Assembly (NCBI GenBank): GCA_026196105.1
Contig: JAPHRK010000036.1
Coordinates: 1 to 64,000 of the forward strand
Origin: Rhodospirillales bacterium
Lineage (GTDB): Bacteria > Pseudomonadota > Alphaproteobacteria > Rhodospirillales > JAPHRK01
DNA: 64,000 nucleotides
Direction: 5' to 3'
The position numbers and the translations under genes are program-made. This document shows, in pieces, positions 35,722 through 44,676 of this stretch; the stretch's first letter is position 1, and each line of letters starts with the position of its first letter. Under the pieces are notes generated by a model, which had not been told where the DNA came from, made no database searches, and was given only the letters and a program-made list of their open reading frames with translations.

Positions 35722-36156
35722 TTGTAGTGACTTGAATAGACAACAAACGTAGCTCAGTTTCCGATTAGCCTCTGGGCGGAATTCTTCGGTTCTATTGGTC
35801 CCCAATTTTTCCTCCTGTTAGAATCATACATTAACAGAAGGCAACTCTTCACATTTGCCGTATGGGTCCACTTTCTGTGATGTCCGTTATTGCAGGTACC
35901 TTAATGGGCGTCATGATCTGCGATAACTGCCTTTAATACTGTGGGTCTTGATGATTTTGTGCTGTATCAAACAACCTAGGTTAATGCTTTTATCACCGCA
36001 TTTCCAGTAGGCTCAGTTCTTGCTTTTGACAACTGTAATTAAGCCCCGCCTAGTGATATCTAAAATGATGGGGTTAACCCAGATAACTCCACTTAGGTGT
36101 TATAATGGTGGGTTAAATGAGTGCTGACCCTAGGCATGTTGTCGTCGTTGTGTTGT
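35722..36156. other. Gene-poor region of 435 bp
   Basis: No convincing gene. A 24-codon frame begins at 35862 and its near-continuation in another frame contains a stop; it resembles decayed coding sequence but no family can be named. Imperfect repeats of GGGTTAA and CCACTTAGG/CCTAGG type occur near 36050-36120. No tRNA or strong terminator was seen. Confidence 0.4.
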
Positions 36157-36399
36157 TCAGCGTTGAAGCGCTTTTGATAAATTTCGAGTTTTTTTAACTT
36201 TGGATAGGGCTTTTTCGGCAACTACTTTTTCGGCAGCCCGAGTATCAGCGGCTTCTTTAGCTCGTCTGAGAGCACGCTGTCTTGCCACTTGCTCTGACCT
36301 TTCTTTGCGCGCGTCTTCTTTTTCCTTAAGTACTTTTTCGGCGGCTTTTTGGCTAGCAGTTAGTTGTTCTTGTGCATCTAGCTTAGGCATTTTTGTCAT
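36157..36399 (-). CDS. Small charged coiled-coil protein, 80 aa
   Basis: From the chosen ATG (AGAGGT seven bases upstream) the protein reads MTKMPKLDAQEQLTASQKAAEKVL and continues as an almost uninterrupted Lys/Arg/Glu/Ala-rich helix with repeats like AAEKV, AREKE and RALRRAKEAAD. It is strongly basic at the end (KKTRNLSKALQR). No family is recognised; RNA or DNA binding is conceivable from charge. A longer open frame reaches 36492, but that part lacks helix character and an SD. It lies downstream of csp, separated by hairpins. Confidence 0.65.
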   Translation of the reverse strand: MTKMPKLDAQEQLTASQKAAEKVLKEKEDARKERSEQVARQRALRRAKEAADTRAAEKVVAEKALSKVKKTRNLSKALQR

Positions 36400-36539
36400 T
36401 TTGTGACCTCTGCTTTTTGAGTTGTAAGTCTGGAGTGCAGATATTTGCCATAGATATAGCTTTGACCGCTCCGATGGAGACGTGTTTGGCAAAATTTTTT
36501 GCGGCCAAATTATTAGTCTTTCCAGCTTTTAGCGCTGGG

Positions 36540-36567
36540 ACCGCCTCCACTCGATTATGGAGGCGGT
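36540..36567 (-). terminator. Hairpin downstream of the cold-shock gene
   Basis: ACCGCCTCCA and TGGAGGCGGT make a perfect 10-bp stem with an eight-base loop, 12 bases beyond the csp stop. On the minus strand it is followed by another small hairpin (CCAGC...GCTGG) rather than a T-run, so termination is likely but not classical. Confidence 0.6.
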
Positions 36568-36579
36568 GCTTTCGATAGC

Positions 36580-36789
36580 TTAATCAGCGATAGAAAGGTT
36601 TTCGGCTGATGACTTGCCGTTATTTCCTTGCTGAAGCTCGTAGGAAACTTTTTGTCCTTCATTCAATGAACTCAATCCAGCGCGTTCAACAGCAGAAATG
36701 TGAACAAACGCATCGCTTGAGCCATCATTAGGTTCAATGAAGCCAAAACCTTTGGTTGGGTTGAACCATTTTACAGTACCAGTAGCCAT
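36580..36789 (-). CDS. CspA-family cold-shock protein
   Basis: A 69-residue single cold-shock domain that binds single-stranded RNA or DNA and melts mRNA structure. RNP1 (KGFGFIEP) and RNP2 (DAFVHIS) are both intact, and the opening MATGTVKWFNPTKGFGF is standard. Preceded by a well-formed promoter and an untranslated leader of about 140 nt, as in cold-regulated csp genes. Confidence 0.97.
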   Translation of the reverse strand: MATGTVKWFNPTKGFGFIEPNDGSSDAFVHISAVERAGLSSLNEGQKVSYELQQGNNGKSSAENLSIAD

Positions 36790-36967
36790 AGTTATTTTTC
36801 CTTCTAACAGGCATGATAATTTAGCGCCTCACACAATGTAATGGCGCGGTTATTTAACGATCACAATGTCAGGGGATAACTAAGCTAAACAGCGTACCGG
36901 TCATTTAGGTAAGCCAAAACAAATGTAGAACGTGAGCCCATATAATCGGTATTGCTTAAAAAGTCAA
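36790..36967 (-). promoter_or_regulatory. Promoter and long 5' leader of the cold-shock gene
   Basis: On the minus strand TTGACT (36962-36967) and TATATG (36939-36944) are exactly 17 bases apart. A start near 36932 leaves about 140 nt of leader before the csp ATG. Long leaders of this kind act as RNA thermosensors in cspA genes. The next 220 bp to the oxygenase gene (36968-37189) are extremely AT-rich and contain no gene I can support. Confidence 0.55.
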
Positions 36968-37189
36968 TATTTATCTGAAATATAAACTCGAATATCGTAT
37001 ATACAAACATCAAACTAAATGCTGGTTTTGATAGAATTGGTAATTAGTAATAGTGTATGATTTATTTGGAATAATATTCATATAATATTTCCTAATAAGA
37101 AAACTTTATTTATTTTTAATTTCAACATTAAATAATTCAATCCTATCTAAATAGCTTGAATGAGCGTATAGCCTCATGACGCACACATT

Positions 37190-37822
37190 GTGCGCAGTTT
37201 GGAAAATGGACATTCCCAAATGCCGCACCCATCAGTATTGCCAACGTTGTCACTCGATTCAAGTAGAAGCAAATCGCTTCAATTTTGGACAGTAATGGCT
37301 GATGCATTTTCCAAAGCTGAATGTGTCCAGCTTACAGAATTATTTAAGCACCTAAATGCCGCTGATGGTGGCTTAGTGGCAGGACAGTTTGATCAAAAGA
37401 TACGTCAATCCACAACAGCGTGGCTTCCTGAAAGTGACGAATTTTCGTGGGTTGAAAAGCGTATAATGCGGCTTGCTACAGATGCCAATCGACAACTCTT
37501 CGGTTACAACCTGGATGAGTTTGGTGAACAGTTACAAATGGCAGCTTATGGTCCCGGGCATTATTATGACTGGCATATAGACCGTGGGCAGGGGAACATT
37601 GCAGGCCGACGAAAGCTTACATTAGCAGTCCAACTGACCAACCCTGATGTCTATGTAGGTGGTGCATTAGAAATCAATGCTGACGGTCACCCCTACCAGA
37701 CCCCTCGCGATCAAGGCACAGCTGTAATTTTTGCAGCTACAACCTTACATAGGGTCGAACCCGTTGTCAGTGGCTTGCGACACTCTCTAGTAGCATGGGC
37801 TCATGGCCCCGCTTTTGTATAG
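37190..37822 (+). CDS. 2OG-Fe(II) oxygenase (PKHD/prolyl-4-hydroxylase-like)
   Basis: A non-haem iron dioxygenase of about 200 residues. The iron triad is visible: His and Asp in YYDWHIDRG and the distal His in TTLHRVEPV, followed by Arg in SGLRHSLVAWAHG for 2-oxoglutarate binding. FGEQLQMAAYGPGHYYDWH is typical of the PKHD group that includes PiuC/YbiX. The start is uncertain: a GTG at 37190 (used) and an ATG at 37220 are both poor in SD; the conserved domain begins about codon 30. Substrate unknown. Confidence 0.82.
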   Translation: MRSLENGHSQMPHPSVLPTLSLDSSRSKSLQFWTVMADAFSKAECVQLTELFKHLNAADGGLVAGQFDQKIRQSTTAWLPESDEFSWVEKRIMRLATDANRQLFGYNLDEFGEQLQMAAYGPGHYYDWHIDRGQGNIAGRRKLTLAVQLTNPDVYVGGALEINADGHPYQTPRDQGTAVIFAATTLHRVEPVVSGLRHSLVAWAHGPAFV

Positions 37823-37871
37823 GTAAAAAAAGAAAACTGCCCTATTTCAGCAGAACCAAGAACTTCAATAG

Positions 37872-38462
37872 CTACTCCACAATAGGGAACCGATCAGCTT
37901 GCACATGTTTGGGGATGAGGCCTAAGACGCGTGGGTCATTAATTGTGGTATCTTCTTCTTTATAAACACTAAATCCAATGTGTTCATAAAAGCCAAGAGC
38001 ATTTGGATGGTCTTGGTTACAGGTGTGAATCCATACCCGTTCAGGATTATTTCGAAAAGCTTGCTTTAGGCCGTGGCGGAGCAGGGGACCGCCGAGACCT
38101 TGTCCGACAAACTGCGGAAAGATTCCGCAGTAGGCGACTTCCACTTGCTTGTCAATCCTTAAGTCCAACTCTACATATCCCGTTAACTCTCCGTCCACAC
38201 GCAGTGTGTAGATCTCTACCTTGGGGTCATAGATGATGGCTTCTAATTCTTCTGTGCTGAGTTTTAGACGGTCACCCCACAACCATTCTTCGCCCACCTT
38301 TCTGTATAGCTCAAGGTAGCTTTCAGGCGTTACGTCGAAATCTCGAATAATTTCAATGTTCCCTTCCAGGTGTGAAGGAAAATCATCAAAAGGAAGTTCA
38401 CGCATTTCAAGGTAGATGACGCGGGAATGCAGTTTTCCCGGCCCAACTGTGATTTCTGGCAT
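37872..38462 (-). CDS. GNAT-family N-acetyltransferase
   Basis: A 196-residue GNAT protein with the acetyl-CoA pyrophosphate loop QFVGQGLGGPLL (about residue 118) and the later NPNALGFYEHIGF-type segment (HPNALGFYEHIGFSVYKEE). The N-terminal half is longer than in minimal GNAT proteins. It is the last gene of the long glycan operon, 8 bases after the dihydroorotase-like gene. It could acetylate a sugar amine or an amino acid; the sequence does not decide. Confidence 0.88.
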   Translation of the reverse strand: MPEITVGPGKLHSRVIYLEMRELPFDDFPSHLEGNIEIIRDFDVTPESYLELYRKVGEEWLWGDRLKLSTEELEAIIYDPKVEIYTLRVDGELTGYVELDLRIDKQVEVAYCGIFPQFVGQGLGGPLLRHGLKQAFRNNPERVWIHTCNQDHPNALGFYEHIGFSVYKEEDTTINDPRVLGLIPKHVQADRFPIVE

Positions 38463-38470
38463 AAGAAGCT

Positions 38471-39799
38471 CTATAAGGTCTCAAGGAATTTTACGGCGGT
38501 GCCGATAGGCGTATCAATCAAGCCACCATCATGCATAATGACATTGCCGCGCAAAATTGTGGTGTTGGGCCAGCCGGTGACTTTCATGCCATCGTAAGGA
38601 GTCCAACCACATTTGCTAACAATCCATTTATCTTCAATGGTTTGTTGGCGTTTGAGATCAACGATAGTGAAATCAGCGTCGTACCCTACAGCCATGCGGC
38701 CTTTATTCGCGATGCTATACACCCGTGCCGGGCCAGCGCTTGTCAGGTCAACCATTCGTTCCAAGCTTAAACGGCCTTCGTTAACGTGGTTGAGCATAAT
38801 AGGCACCAAGGTTTGAACACCGGGCATACCTGCAGGACTCTTAGGATAATCCTGTGCTTTTTCTTCAATGGTATGAGGTGCATGGTCAGAGCCAATGCAA
38901 TCAACAATGCCTTCATTTACGGCTTTCCACAGTGCTTCCCGATGGCGAGCTTCTCTAATAGGAGGGTTCATTTGAGCCCGACTTCCTATGCGATCATAGG
39001 CTTCGGCGGTAAGAGTGAGGTGCTGTGGTGTAGCTTCAACTGTGGCGATATCTTTGTACCCTTTTAGGATCTCCATCTCTTCGCCAGTGGTGACGTGGAG
39101 TACATGGATGCGCCGTTTCGCGCCCTTGGCGAGTTTAAGAATTCTGGTTGTTGCTTTTACGGCTGATTCCACATCCCGCCAAACGGGGTGCTGATTAACA
39201 TGTGCGCCGTCTTTAACCAGTCTAAAACGTTCTTTAAGCCGAGGTTCATCTTCACAGTGGAAGGTAACGCGACGATTACCTTGGGTGAGTATTTGGGCTA
39301 GAGTAGTATCGTCCTCAACGAGCAAGTTTCCTGTCGAACTTCCCATGAAGACTTTAACGCCGGGTGTTGCAGGTTCTCGTTCAAGATCGCCAAGTTGCTC
39401 GACATTCTCCATTGAGCCACCAATAAAAAAGGCCATATCGGTCCAAGCTCTGTCTTTAGCGCGACGACATTTGTCTGCAAGATCAGCAGTTGTTACTGTA
39501 TTTGGGTTGGTGTTAGGCATTTCAAGAAGAGCTGTAACCCCACCAAGGGCAGCAGCAGCTGTGCCGGAGGCAAAATCTTCTTTGTGCTCTAGTCCTGGTT
39601 CACGAAAATGGACCTGTGGGTCTATGACACCGGGTAAAACGTGCAAACCGGTTACATCCATTACGGATGCCCCATCATCAGCAGATAAGGAGCCTAGGGC
39701 GGCAATCTTACCGTTCTTTATACCGACATCGGCTTCACCTATTCCGTTGTGATTGACGCAGATGCCTCCCTTGAGGATGAGATCAAACCGTTGGCTCAT
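38471..39799 (-). CDS. Dihydroorotase-like cyclic amidohydrolase
   Basis: A 442-residue amidohydrolase. It has most class I dihydroorotase features: the HFREPGLEHKEDFASGT motif (about 64-80), EMPNTNP, the Lys for carboxylation in GVKVFMGSSTGNLL (about Lys149), metal His in TFHCEDE (His181) and HVLHVT (His235), and the catalytic Asp in IGSDHAPH (Asp305). The first His of the usual H-x-H pair is Gln62 (DPQVH). Start chosen at the ATG after AAAGGAA; an open frame continues upstream inside the preceding gene. It may be PyrC or a paralogue with another substrate; the setting among glycosyltransferases is unusual. Confidence 0.85.
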   Translation of the reverse strand: MSQRFDLILKGGICVNHNGIGEADVGIKNGKIAALGSLSADDGASVMDVTGLHVLPGVIDPQVHFREPGLEHKEDFASGTAAAALGGVTALLEMPNTNPNTVTTADLADKCRRAKDRAWTDMAFFIGGSMENVEQLGDLEREPATPGVKVFMGSSTGNLLVEDDTTLAQILTQGNRRVTFHCEDEPRLKERFRLVKDGAHVNQHPVWRDVESAVKATTRILKLAKGAKRRIHVLHVTTGEEMEILKGYKDIATVEATPQHLTLTAEAYDRIGSRAQMNPPIREARHREALWKAVNEGIVDCIGSDHAPHTIEEKAQDYPKSPAGMPGVQTLVPIMLNHVNEGRLSLERMVDLTSAGPARVYSIANKGRMAVGYDADFTIVDLKRQQTIEDKWIVSKCGWTPYDGMKVTGWPNTTILRGNVIMHDGGLIDTPIGTAVKFLETL

Positions 39800-39800
39800 T

Positions 39801-40802
39801 TTAAATTCCTTTATCGTCTTCTTCTGGAGGAACATCGTCGCCCAGCATGGCGTTAATTTCATCGGTGGACATGATGGATACTTCTTCGGAGACCTCATCT
39901 TGAGGTGCTTCTTCTTCTCCGCCAAGCATCATGTCATCGTCCTCATCATCTGAGGTTTTTTTCATAGCGGCTTTAAGGACTTCGCTCATCGCTGATTCAA
40001 CACCGCCTGACTTTTCTTCTGGGTCATCAAGGGAGGTTTCTGTTTCAGCATTTTCTTCAGAATCTACAAGGACTTCATTGATGGCATCGTCTAAGACGTT
40101 ATCAATACCGTCGATAGAGGCCATATCGTCGTCTTCGGTACCTTCTGGCGCTGGTTCATCTGCAAGGGCATTAAGCTCACTGTCTGAAAGAACGGCGAGA
40201 TCATCAAAGCCTCCAATGCCCTCTTCGGCATCATTTTCTAGAGAATTAGTTTCAGAGCTGGTATCAATCTCTTCATCATCAAGGTCATCAGCAATCCCAA
40301 GCTCTTCCATGATTTCAAGCTCTTCAGCATGCTCTAGTTCTGCTTCTTCTAAAGCCGTATCAATTTCTGCATCGTCGTCAGCAATTTCGTCTTCATCTTC
40401 TGGTGTCTCTTTTGCCGCTTGGATGGCTTCGAAGGCTTGCTTAACTTCGCTTAAGGTAGATGAATCCTGTGAAACGGCAGGTTCTTGTATAGGGTCTGGA
40501 GAAGAAGGAGTAATTGGCTCGATGGGGGAGACACTCCCTGCTGTGACCATGAGCGGGCTTAGCCACCATTCCTGAAATTGGTAAATTTCTCCATCTCGTT
40601 CTACGCCTGTGACGCTGACACCGTTGGGGTGGAGAGAGATGTTGCAATCATGTAAAGGTTTTGAGGCTGGAACGCCTTCGCTGACCCAGGCAAAGCATAT
40701 TCTATTGTGGGTTTCAAAATAAACATTCTGACGAATTTCAGGCTGCGCCTTAGCCTTGCCGTTAGCCCGTTGAATATGAAGCGCGTATTTCAAATCACCC
40801 AT
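39801..40802 (-). CDS. Highly acidic protein, unknown, with repeated FliM-like short motifs
   Basis: A 333-residue protein I cannot place. Residues 1-88 look folded (VYFETHNRICFAWVSEG, QFQEWWLSPL). Residues 95-333 are an extremely acidic, probably disordered tail with many Asp/Glu runs. Three short pieces in the tail, VLSDSELNALA (204-214), ASIDGIDNVLD (228-238) and IMSTDEINAML (310-320), resemble the CheY-binding helix of FliM (LSQxEIDALL). No signal peptide. The stop is immediately followed by the dihydroorotase-like start, so translation is coupled. AGGA precedes its ATG at 7 bases. Confidence 0.75.
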   Translation of the reverse strand: MGDLKYALHIQRANGKAKAQPEIRQNVYFETHNRICFAWVSEGVPASKPLHDCNISLHPNGVSVTGVERDGEIYQFQEWWLSPLMVTAGSVSPIEPITPSSPDPIQEPAVSQDSSTLSEVKQAFEAIQAAKETPEDEDEIADDDAEIDTALEEAELEHAEELEIMEELGIADDLDDEEIDTSSETNSLENDAEEGIGGFDDLAVLSDSELNALADEPAPEGTEDDDMASIDGIDNVLDDAINEVLVDSEENAETETSLDDPEEKSGGVESAMSEVLKAAMKKTSDDEDDDMMLGGEEEAPQDEVSEEVSIMSTDEINAMLGDDVPPEEDDKGI

Positions 40803-40832
40803 GGTTTCTTCCTGCTCTCACTTTGCCCTAAC

Positions 40833-42590
40833 TCATTCAGCCAAGGTTTCAAAAACATCTCCCGACGCGTTTTTACCGAGGATGTGTTTATTATGCCATA
40901 GAGAATAGAAGAGAATGACCCATGCTGCGAATCCTCTTTTCGATTCAAGGCCTTTAAATAGGGTAATAATTTTATCTGGGGGGCAAATTTCCTCAATTCC
41001 GGGCTGTTTGGCAACCAGCGGGCCTAACGTTTTCCCTTTTTCAGCAATCCAATGGGCAACAGGAACCGTGAATCCTCTTTTTTTGCTAAAGGGTTGCGAC
41101 ATTGGGAGCTTTTCAGCCAGCCATTTGCGGAGAATCCATTTTCCCATGCCATCTCGGACCTTAAGTTTGTCACCGAATCGAAAAACTGCTTGAGCAACTT
41201 CCGGGTCGAGGAAGGGGGTTCTGCCCTCAATTGAATTGGCCATGAGGCAACGATCAAGTTTGATTAGTAGGTCGTTCGGCAACCAGTCGGCACAATCGAC
41301 GGCTTGTGCTTGTTGAAGGCGGGACCGGTTTGTTTTTTTCTGTTCAATTTCAGCCAAAGCAATACCGTTACGCCATCCTAACGAATCCCTGCGGAAGATA
41401 TCAATACCATGGAAAACGCTTTTCCGGCGCATGGGGCGGCCTCCAAGCAGACGAGGGCGCATAGCGCTCCGATATCGCCCGTAACCACCAAAAAGTTCGT
41501 CTCCTCCTTCCCCTGAGAGGATGACTTTGAGCTCTTTTGAGGCGATTTCAGCTAACTTAAAAGTCGGAAGGATTGCATAATCAGCTACGGGGTCATCAAG
41601 GCTGGCAGCGACTTTAGGCAATAAACCCCAAAAATCCTTTTCTGTGAATTCGACCTCAATATGTTCTGCCCCCAGAGCTTTAGCAACATTCCTGGCGTGT
41701 TCTCGTTCGTCATGAACGCCCGTGTCAGGGAAGCCGACTGTAAACGCTTTAACCGGGGTATCGTTTAGTTCAGCCATGAGAGTTAATATAGCGGTTGAAT
41801 CGATCCCACCGGAGAGAAACATTCCGTAAGGGACATCTGAACGTTGATGCATGAGGACGCTATCACGCAAGGCTTTGTCGACGATTGCGAGAGCTTCAGC
41901 CTCACTGGTTTTCTCAGGTCCACCAACAGGAAGGGCTTGGCGCCGAAGACGCTTTTCAATACGACCATCACGAATTACCACGGTTTCCCCAGGCAATACC
42001 CTGTGGATGCCTTGGAAAATAGTTTCTGAGCCAGTGGTAAATTGCAACTCAAGAAGTTGATTGCGAGAGGATTGGTTTACGACAGGTTTGACGGCGCCAG
42101 TAGCCAAAATTGCTTGGGGTTCAGAGGCAAACATGAGCCCTTGATCAGTTTCGGCGTAATATAGCGGCTTGATACCGAAGGGGTCACGGCTGAGGAGAAC
42201 TTTATTTTCCTGTGGATCATGGATTGCGATGGCGTACATTCCACGCAAGTTTTCGGCAAATTGATCCCCTTCACGACTGTAGAGATGCAATGGGGGTTCG
42301 CAGTCTGATCCGGTTTGATGCTCCACATCTTGAAGGGCGGCTCTTAGTTCGATGAAATTATAAACTTCACCATTTGCAATCAGGGCTGTTTTATTAGCGC
42401 TTTCAAAGGGTTGGTCGCCTGTTTCCAAATCAATAATTGCTAGCCGGGTATGAACAAACCCCACCCCATTGGCTAAGTAGTTGCCACTACCATCTGGCCC
42501 TCGGTGGGCTAAGGCTTGCTTCATTGCGTTGAGAGATTGTTTGTTTGGTGCGGAACCGTTATGAGTTATGATTCCCGCTATTCCACACAT
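40833..42590 (-). CDS. asnB: Asparagine synthetase (glutamine-hydrolysing) family amidotransferase
   Basis: A 585-residue two-domain enzyme. The N-terminal Cys2 of MCGIAGII is the Ntn glutaminase nucleophile; NGEVYNF and RDPFGIKPLYY follow. The synthetase half has the ATP pyrophosphatase loop FLSGGIDSTA and GEGGDELFGGYGRY. AsnB makes asparagine from aspartate, glutamine and ATP, but related proteins in glycan clusters amidate uronic acids or other carboxylates. Its position between glycosyltransferases and an unknown acidic gene makes the surface-glycan role plausible. Confidence 0.93.
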   Translation of the reverse strand: MCGIAGIITHNGSAPNKQSLNAMKQALAHRGPDGSGNYLANGVGFVHTRLAIIDLETGDQPFESANKTALIANGEVYNFIELRAALQDVEHQTGSDCEPPLHLYSREGDQFAENLRGMYAIAIHDPQENKVLLSRDPFGIKPLYYAETDQGLMFASEPQAILATGAVKPVVNQSSRNQLLELQFTTGSETIFQGIHRVLPGETVVIRDGRIEKRLRRQALPVGGPEKTSEAEALAIVDKALRDSVLMHQRSDVPYGMFLSGGIDSTAILTLMAELNDTPVKAFTVGFPDTGVHDEREHARNVAKALGAEHIEVEFTEKDFWGLLPKVAASLDDPVADYAILPTFKLAEIASKELKVILSGEGGDELFGGYGRYRSAMRPRLLGGRPMRRKSVFHGIDIFRRDSLGWRNGIALAEIEQKKTNRSRLQQAQAVDCADWLPNDLLIKLDRCLMANSIEGRTPFLDPEVAQAVFRFGDKLKVRDGMGKWILRKWLAEKLPMSQPFSKKRGFTVPVAHWIAEKGKTLGPLVAKQPGIEEICPPDKIITLFKGLESKRGFAAWVILFYSLWHNKHILGKNASGDVFETLAE

Positions 42591-42601
42591 GGCCTATTGC
42601 C

Positions 42602-43642
42602 TCAATTCTTTTCCTGGAGAATGCGTTCAAAAAACTCGAAATATTGGCTAACTACAGCTTCTTCCGTAAAGTCTTTCTCGTATGCGGCCTGCCCAGCTTG
42701 AGCCAACTCTTCGGCAAAATCAGGTTCCTTGATCAACCATTTTAGAGCGGATGCCATAGCTTGATCATCATCGACCGGGACCAGTAAACCATTGACTTCA
42801 TTTTGAATAAGGATACCAGGGCCAAGACTATCTGCGGCAATCACGGGTTTCCCCTGTGCCCATGCCTCAAGTACTACATTTCCCAGTGGTTCATGACGTG
42901 AGGGGCAGATAAAAATATCTGCTGCTGCATAAAGGGCTTCCACGTCATCTCGCCAGCCTAGAAATCGAACCCGTGGTTTGATAGCGAGTTTTCCTGCCAG
43001 CGCTTCAAGCTCTTGGCGCAAGGGGCCTTCACCAACAATCCATAAGTAGGGGTCAGATACTCGGTTGAGAGCCTTTAGTAGCACATCAAAGGCTTTGTTT
43101 TCATGTAACCGGCCAAGAGCGACGATCAAAGGTACAGTTGTTGGGGTGAAAAATTCTTTGCGAGAAATTGCAGGTACACGTTTTGAACTGACAAAGTTTG
43201 GCAAATAATGTGCCCGTTCTTTGGGCCAACCTTCTTTAACGACATAATCAACGATATCTTGAGTGTTACCAATCAGATGGTCGCAATTTTTATAATATTT
43301 AAGATCGTAGTATCCACCAAGCCTCGCAACTTGCAGAAAATTTTTATCCTTCGGTGCCGGGCACATACGAGTGGCTCTATTCATCCAGGTGAGGACAATA
43401 TCAGGTTGAAACTCATTGATTTGGCGTTTGAGAGCCATAGGCGTGCGGAAATCTAAACGCCCCCCAAAGGAAAGTTCGACGGGTTCAACCCCGCCACCAC
43501 GCAGCTGGTTGGCCCGCGCTTGGTTTTTGCGAATGGTAACTTTTTGTGATAGCCCAGCTTGTTCAAAAGCGACTGCTAAGCGAGTGAAAAATGCCTCGGC
43601 TCCGCCAAATTCGGCGCCAGCCATGGCTTGTAACAGCTTCAT
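42602..43642 (-). CDS. GT4-family glycosyltransferase
   Basis: A 346-residue GT-B glycosyltransferase starting MKLLQAMAGAEFGGAEAFFTRL, where the Gly-rich stretch is the acceptor-side loop. The C-terminal half has RHEPLGNVVLEAWAQGKPVIAADSLGP, the nucleotide-sugar binding E-x7-E region of GT4 (E in PLGNVVLEAW). The start is fixed by an ATGA overlap with the upstream glycosyltransferase; an open frame extends further but is unlikely. Sugar and acceptor unknown. Confidence 0.9.
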   Translation of the reverse strand: MKLLQAMAGAEFGGAEAFFTRLAVAFEQAGLSQKVTIRKNQARANQLRGGGVEPVELSFGGRLDFRTPMALKRQINEFQPDIVLTWMNRATRMCPAPKDKNFLQVARLGGYYDLKYYKNCDHLIGNTQDIVDYVVKEGWPKERAHYLPNFVSSKRVPAISRKEFFTPTTVPLIVALGRLHENKAFDVLLKALNRVSDPYLWIVGEGPLRQELEALAGKLAIKPRVRFLGWRDDVEALYAAADIFICPSRHEPLGNVVLEAWAQGKPVIAADSLGPGILIQNEVNGLLVPVDDDQAMASALKWLIKEPDFAEELAQAGQAAYEKDFTEEAVVSQYFEFFERILQEKN

Positions 43643-44676
43643 TGGGGAATAATCCCTTCCACCAGTTGTGCGGCTTCCGCCCAACTCCATTTTCTTTGAT
43701 TATCAAGAGCAGCTAAATGCTGTTTATGCCACAAATCGTCATTTTTTAGTAAATCTATTGCTGCTTTTACAAATGTATCATCATCAGGAGCCACTGTTCC
43801 TGTTTCTCCATCAATTACCCGTTCGTAAGCGGAGCCGAAATCCTGGGTGACACAAGGTACTCCCATAGCTTGGGCTTCGCCAAGGGCAAGACAGAAGGTT
43901 TCGTTTAAATCGCTTCGGTAAAGCATTGCACGCGCAGCCCGAAGTTCATCAATCAGTTGGGCCTTAGGAACTGGACCACGAAGGATAACCCCTTGGTCTT
44001 TAAGTTCTTCTGCCCGGTCGAGAACAGTCTTCATGGCTTGGGCTTTATCATCCCCTACGGAACCATAGGTTTGGTGCCCTGAAAAAATATGTAATTCCGC
44101 TCCCGGAACGTTTGGCTGAATCCTCTCTGCCCAAAGCTCAAGGAGCCAATCGAGGGATCGAAGAGGGTTTGAGGTAAAGACAGCCCGAGGGGGAGGTGTT
44201 TCTTTGGTTGGTTCTGCAGTCCGAAAGGCATCTGGGATACCATAAGGAATAATCACCCGGCCCCCTTCGGGCACCCATTTTGGTAAAGTCTTAGCGTGAT
44301 ACTCACCGATAAAACCAAATAAAGGTTTCCGCCACCAAAGTTTTGAGATGTATCGCCATTTCACCGTATAGCCAGCTGGGTTATGGGTCCAAAAAAGGGT
44401 ACGTTTGGCTTTGGGGAGAAGATTTATGAGCTTGTCGCCCCGATTGGCAATATAGAGATCAGCTGTATCAGGTAATCCGTTTTTAAGTGGAGCCCAGTCT
44501 ACGCCTTTATAGACCAAAGGAGCCTTGCACATATTACGGACCAGCACTTTGTGACCTCTGCTGGCGAGTTCCTCACTCATGGAGACGATCGTTGATTCAA
44601 CGCCACCAAGAGCTCTTTGCTCAGGGGTCTTGCCATCGAACTCAATTCCATCATCGGCGATAACAATACGCGCCAT
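43639..44676 (-). CDS. GT4-like glycosyltransferase
   Basis: A 345-residue GT-B protein beginning MARIVIADDGIEFDGKTPEQRALGGVEST, related to the most upstream gene of this operon (both open with a DDGI/DDSI and LGG-E segment). The donor-binding region is SDLNETFCLALGEAQAMGVPCVTQDFGSA. The ATG overlaps the stop of the preceding GT2 gene (TAATG). Probably acts in core LPS or capsule assembly on the cytoplasmic face. Confidence 0.87.
   Translation of the reverse strand: MARIVIADDGIEFDGKTPEQRALGGVESTIVSMSEELASRGHKVLVRNMCKAPLVYKGVDWAPLKNGLPDTADLYIANRGDKLINLLPKAKRTLFWTHNPAGYTVKWRYISKLWWRKPLFGFIGEYHAKTLPKWVPEGGRVIIPYGIPDAFRTAEPTKETPPPRAVFTSNPLRSLDWLLELWAERIQPNVPGAELHIFSGHQTYGSVGDDKAQAMKTVLDRAEELKDQGVILRGPVPKAQLIDELRAARAMLYRSDLNETFCLALGEAQAMGVPCVTQDFGSAYERVIDGETGTVAPDDDTFVKAAIDLLKNDDLWHKQHLAALDNQRKWSWAEAAQLVEGIIPQ

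Noticed and set aside
35862-36045. Short frames resembling part of an ABC exporter membrane helix (TVG..DDFVL)
   Set aside because: Similarity spans fewer than 15 residues, is interrupted by stops and cannot be distinguished from chance by eye.
39931-40575. Long plus-strand frame rich in Ser (214 codons) opposite the acidic protein
   Set aside because: It is a shadow: Asp/Glu codons on one strand give Ser-rich frames on the other. No SD or family match.
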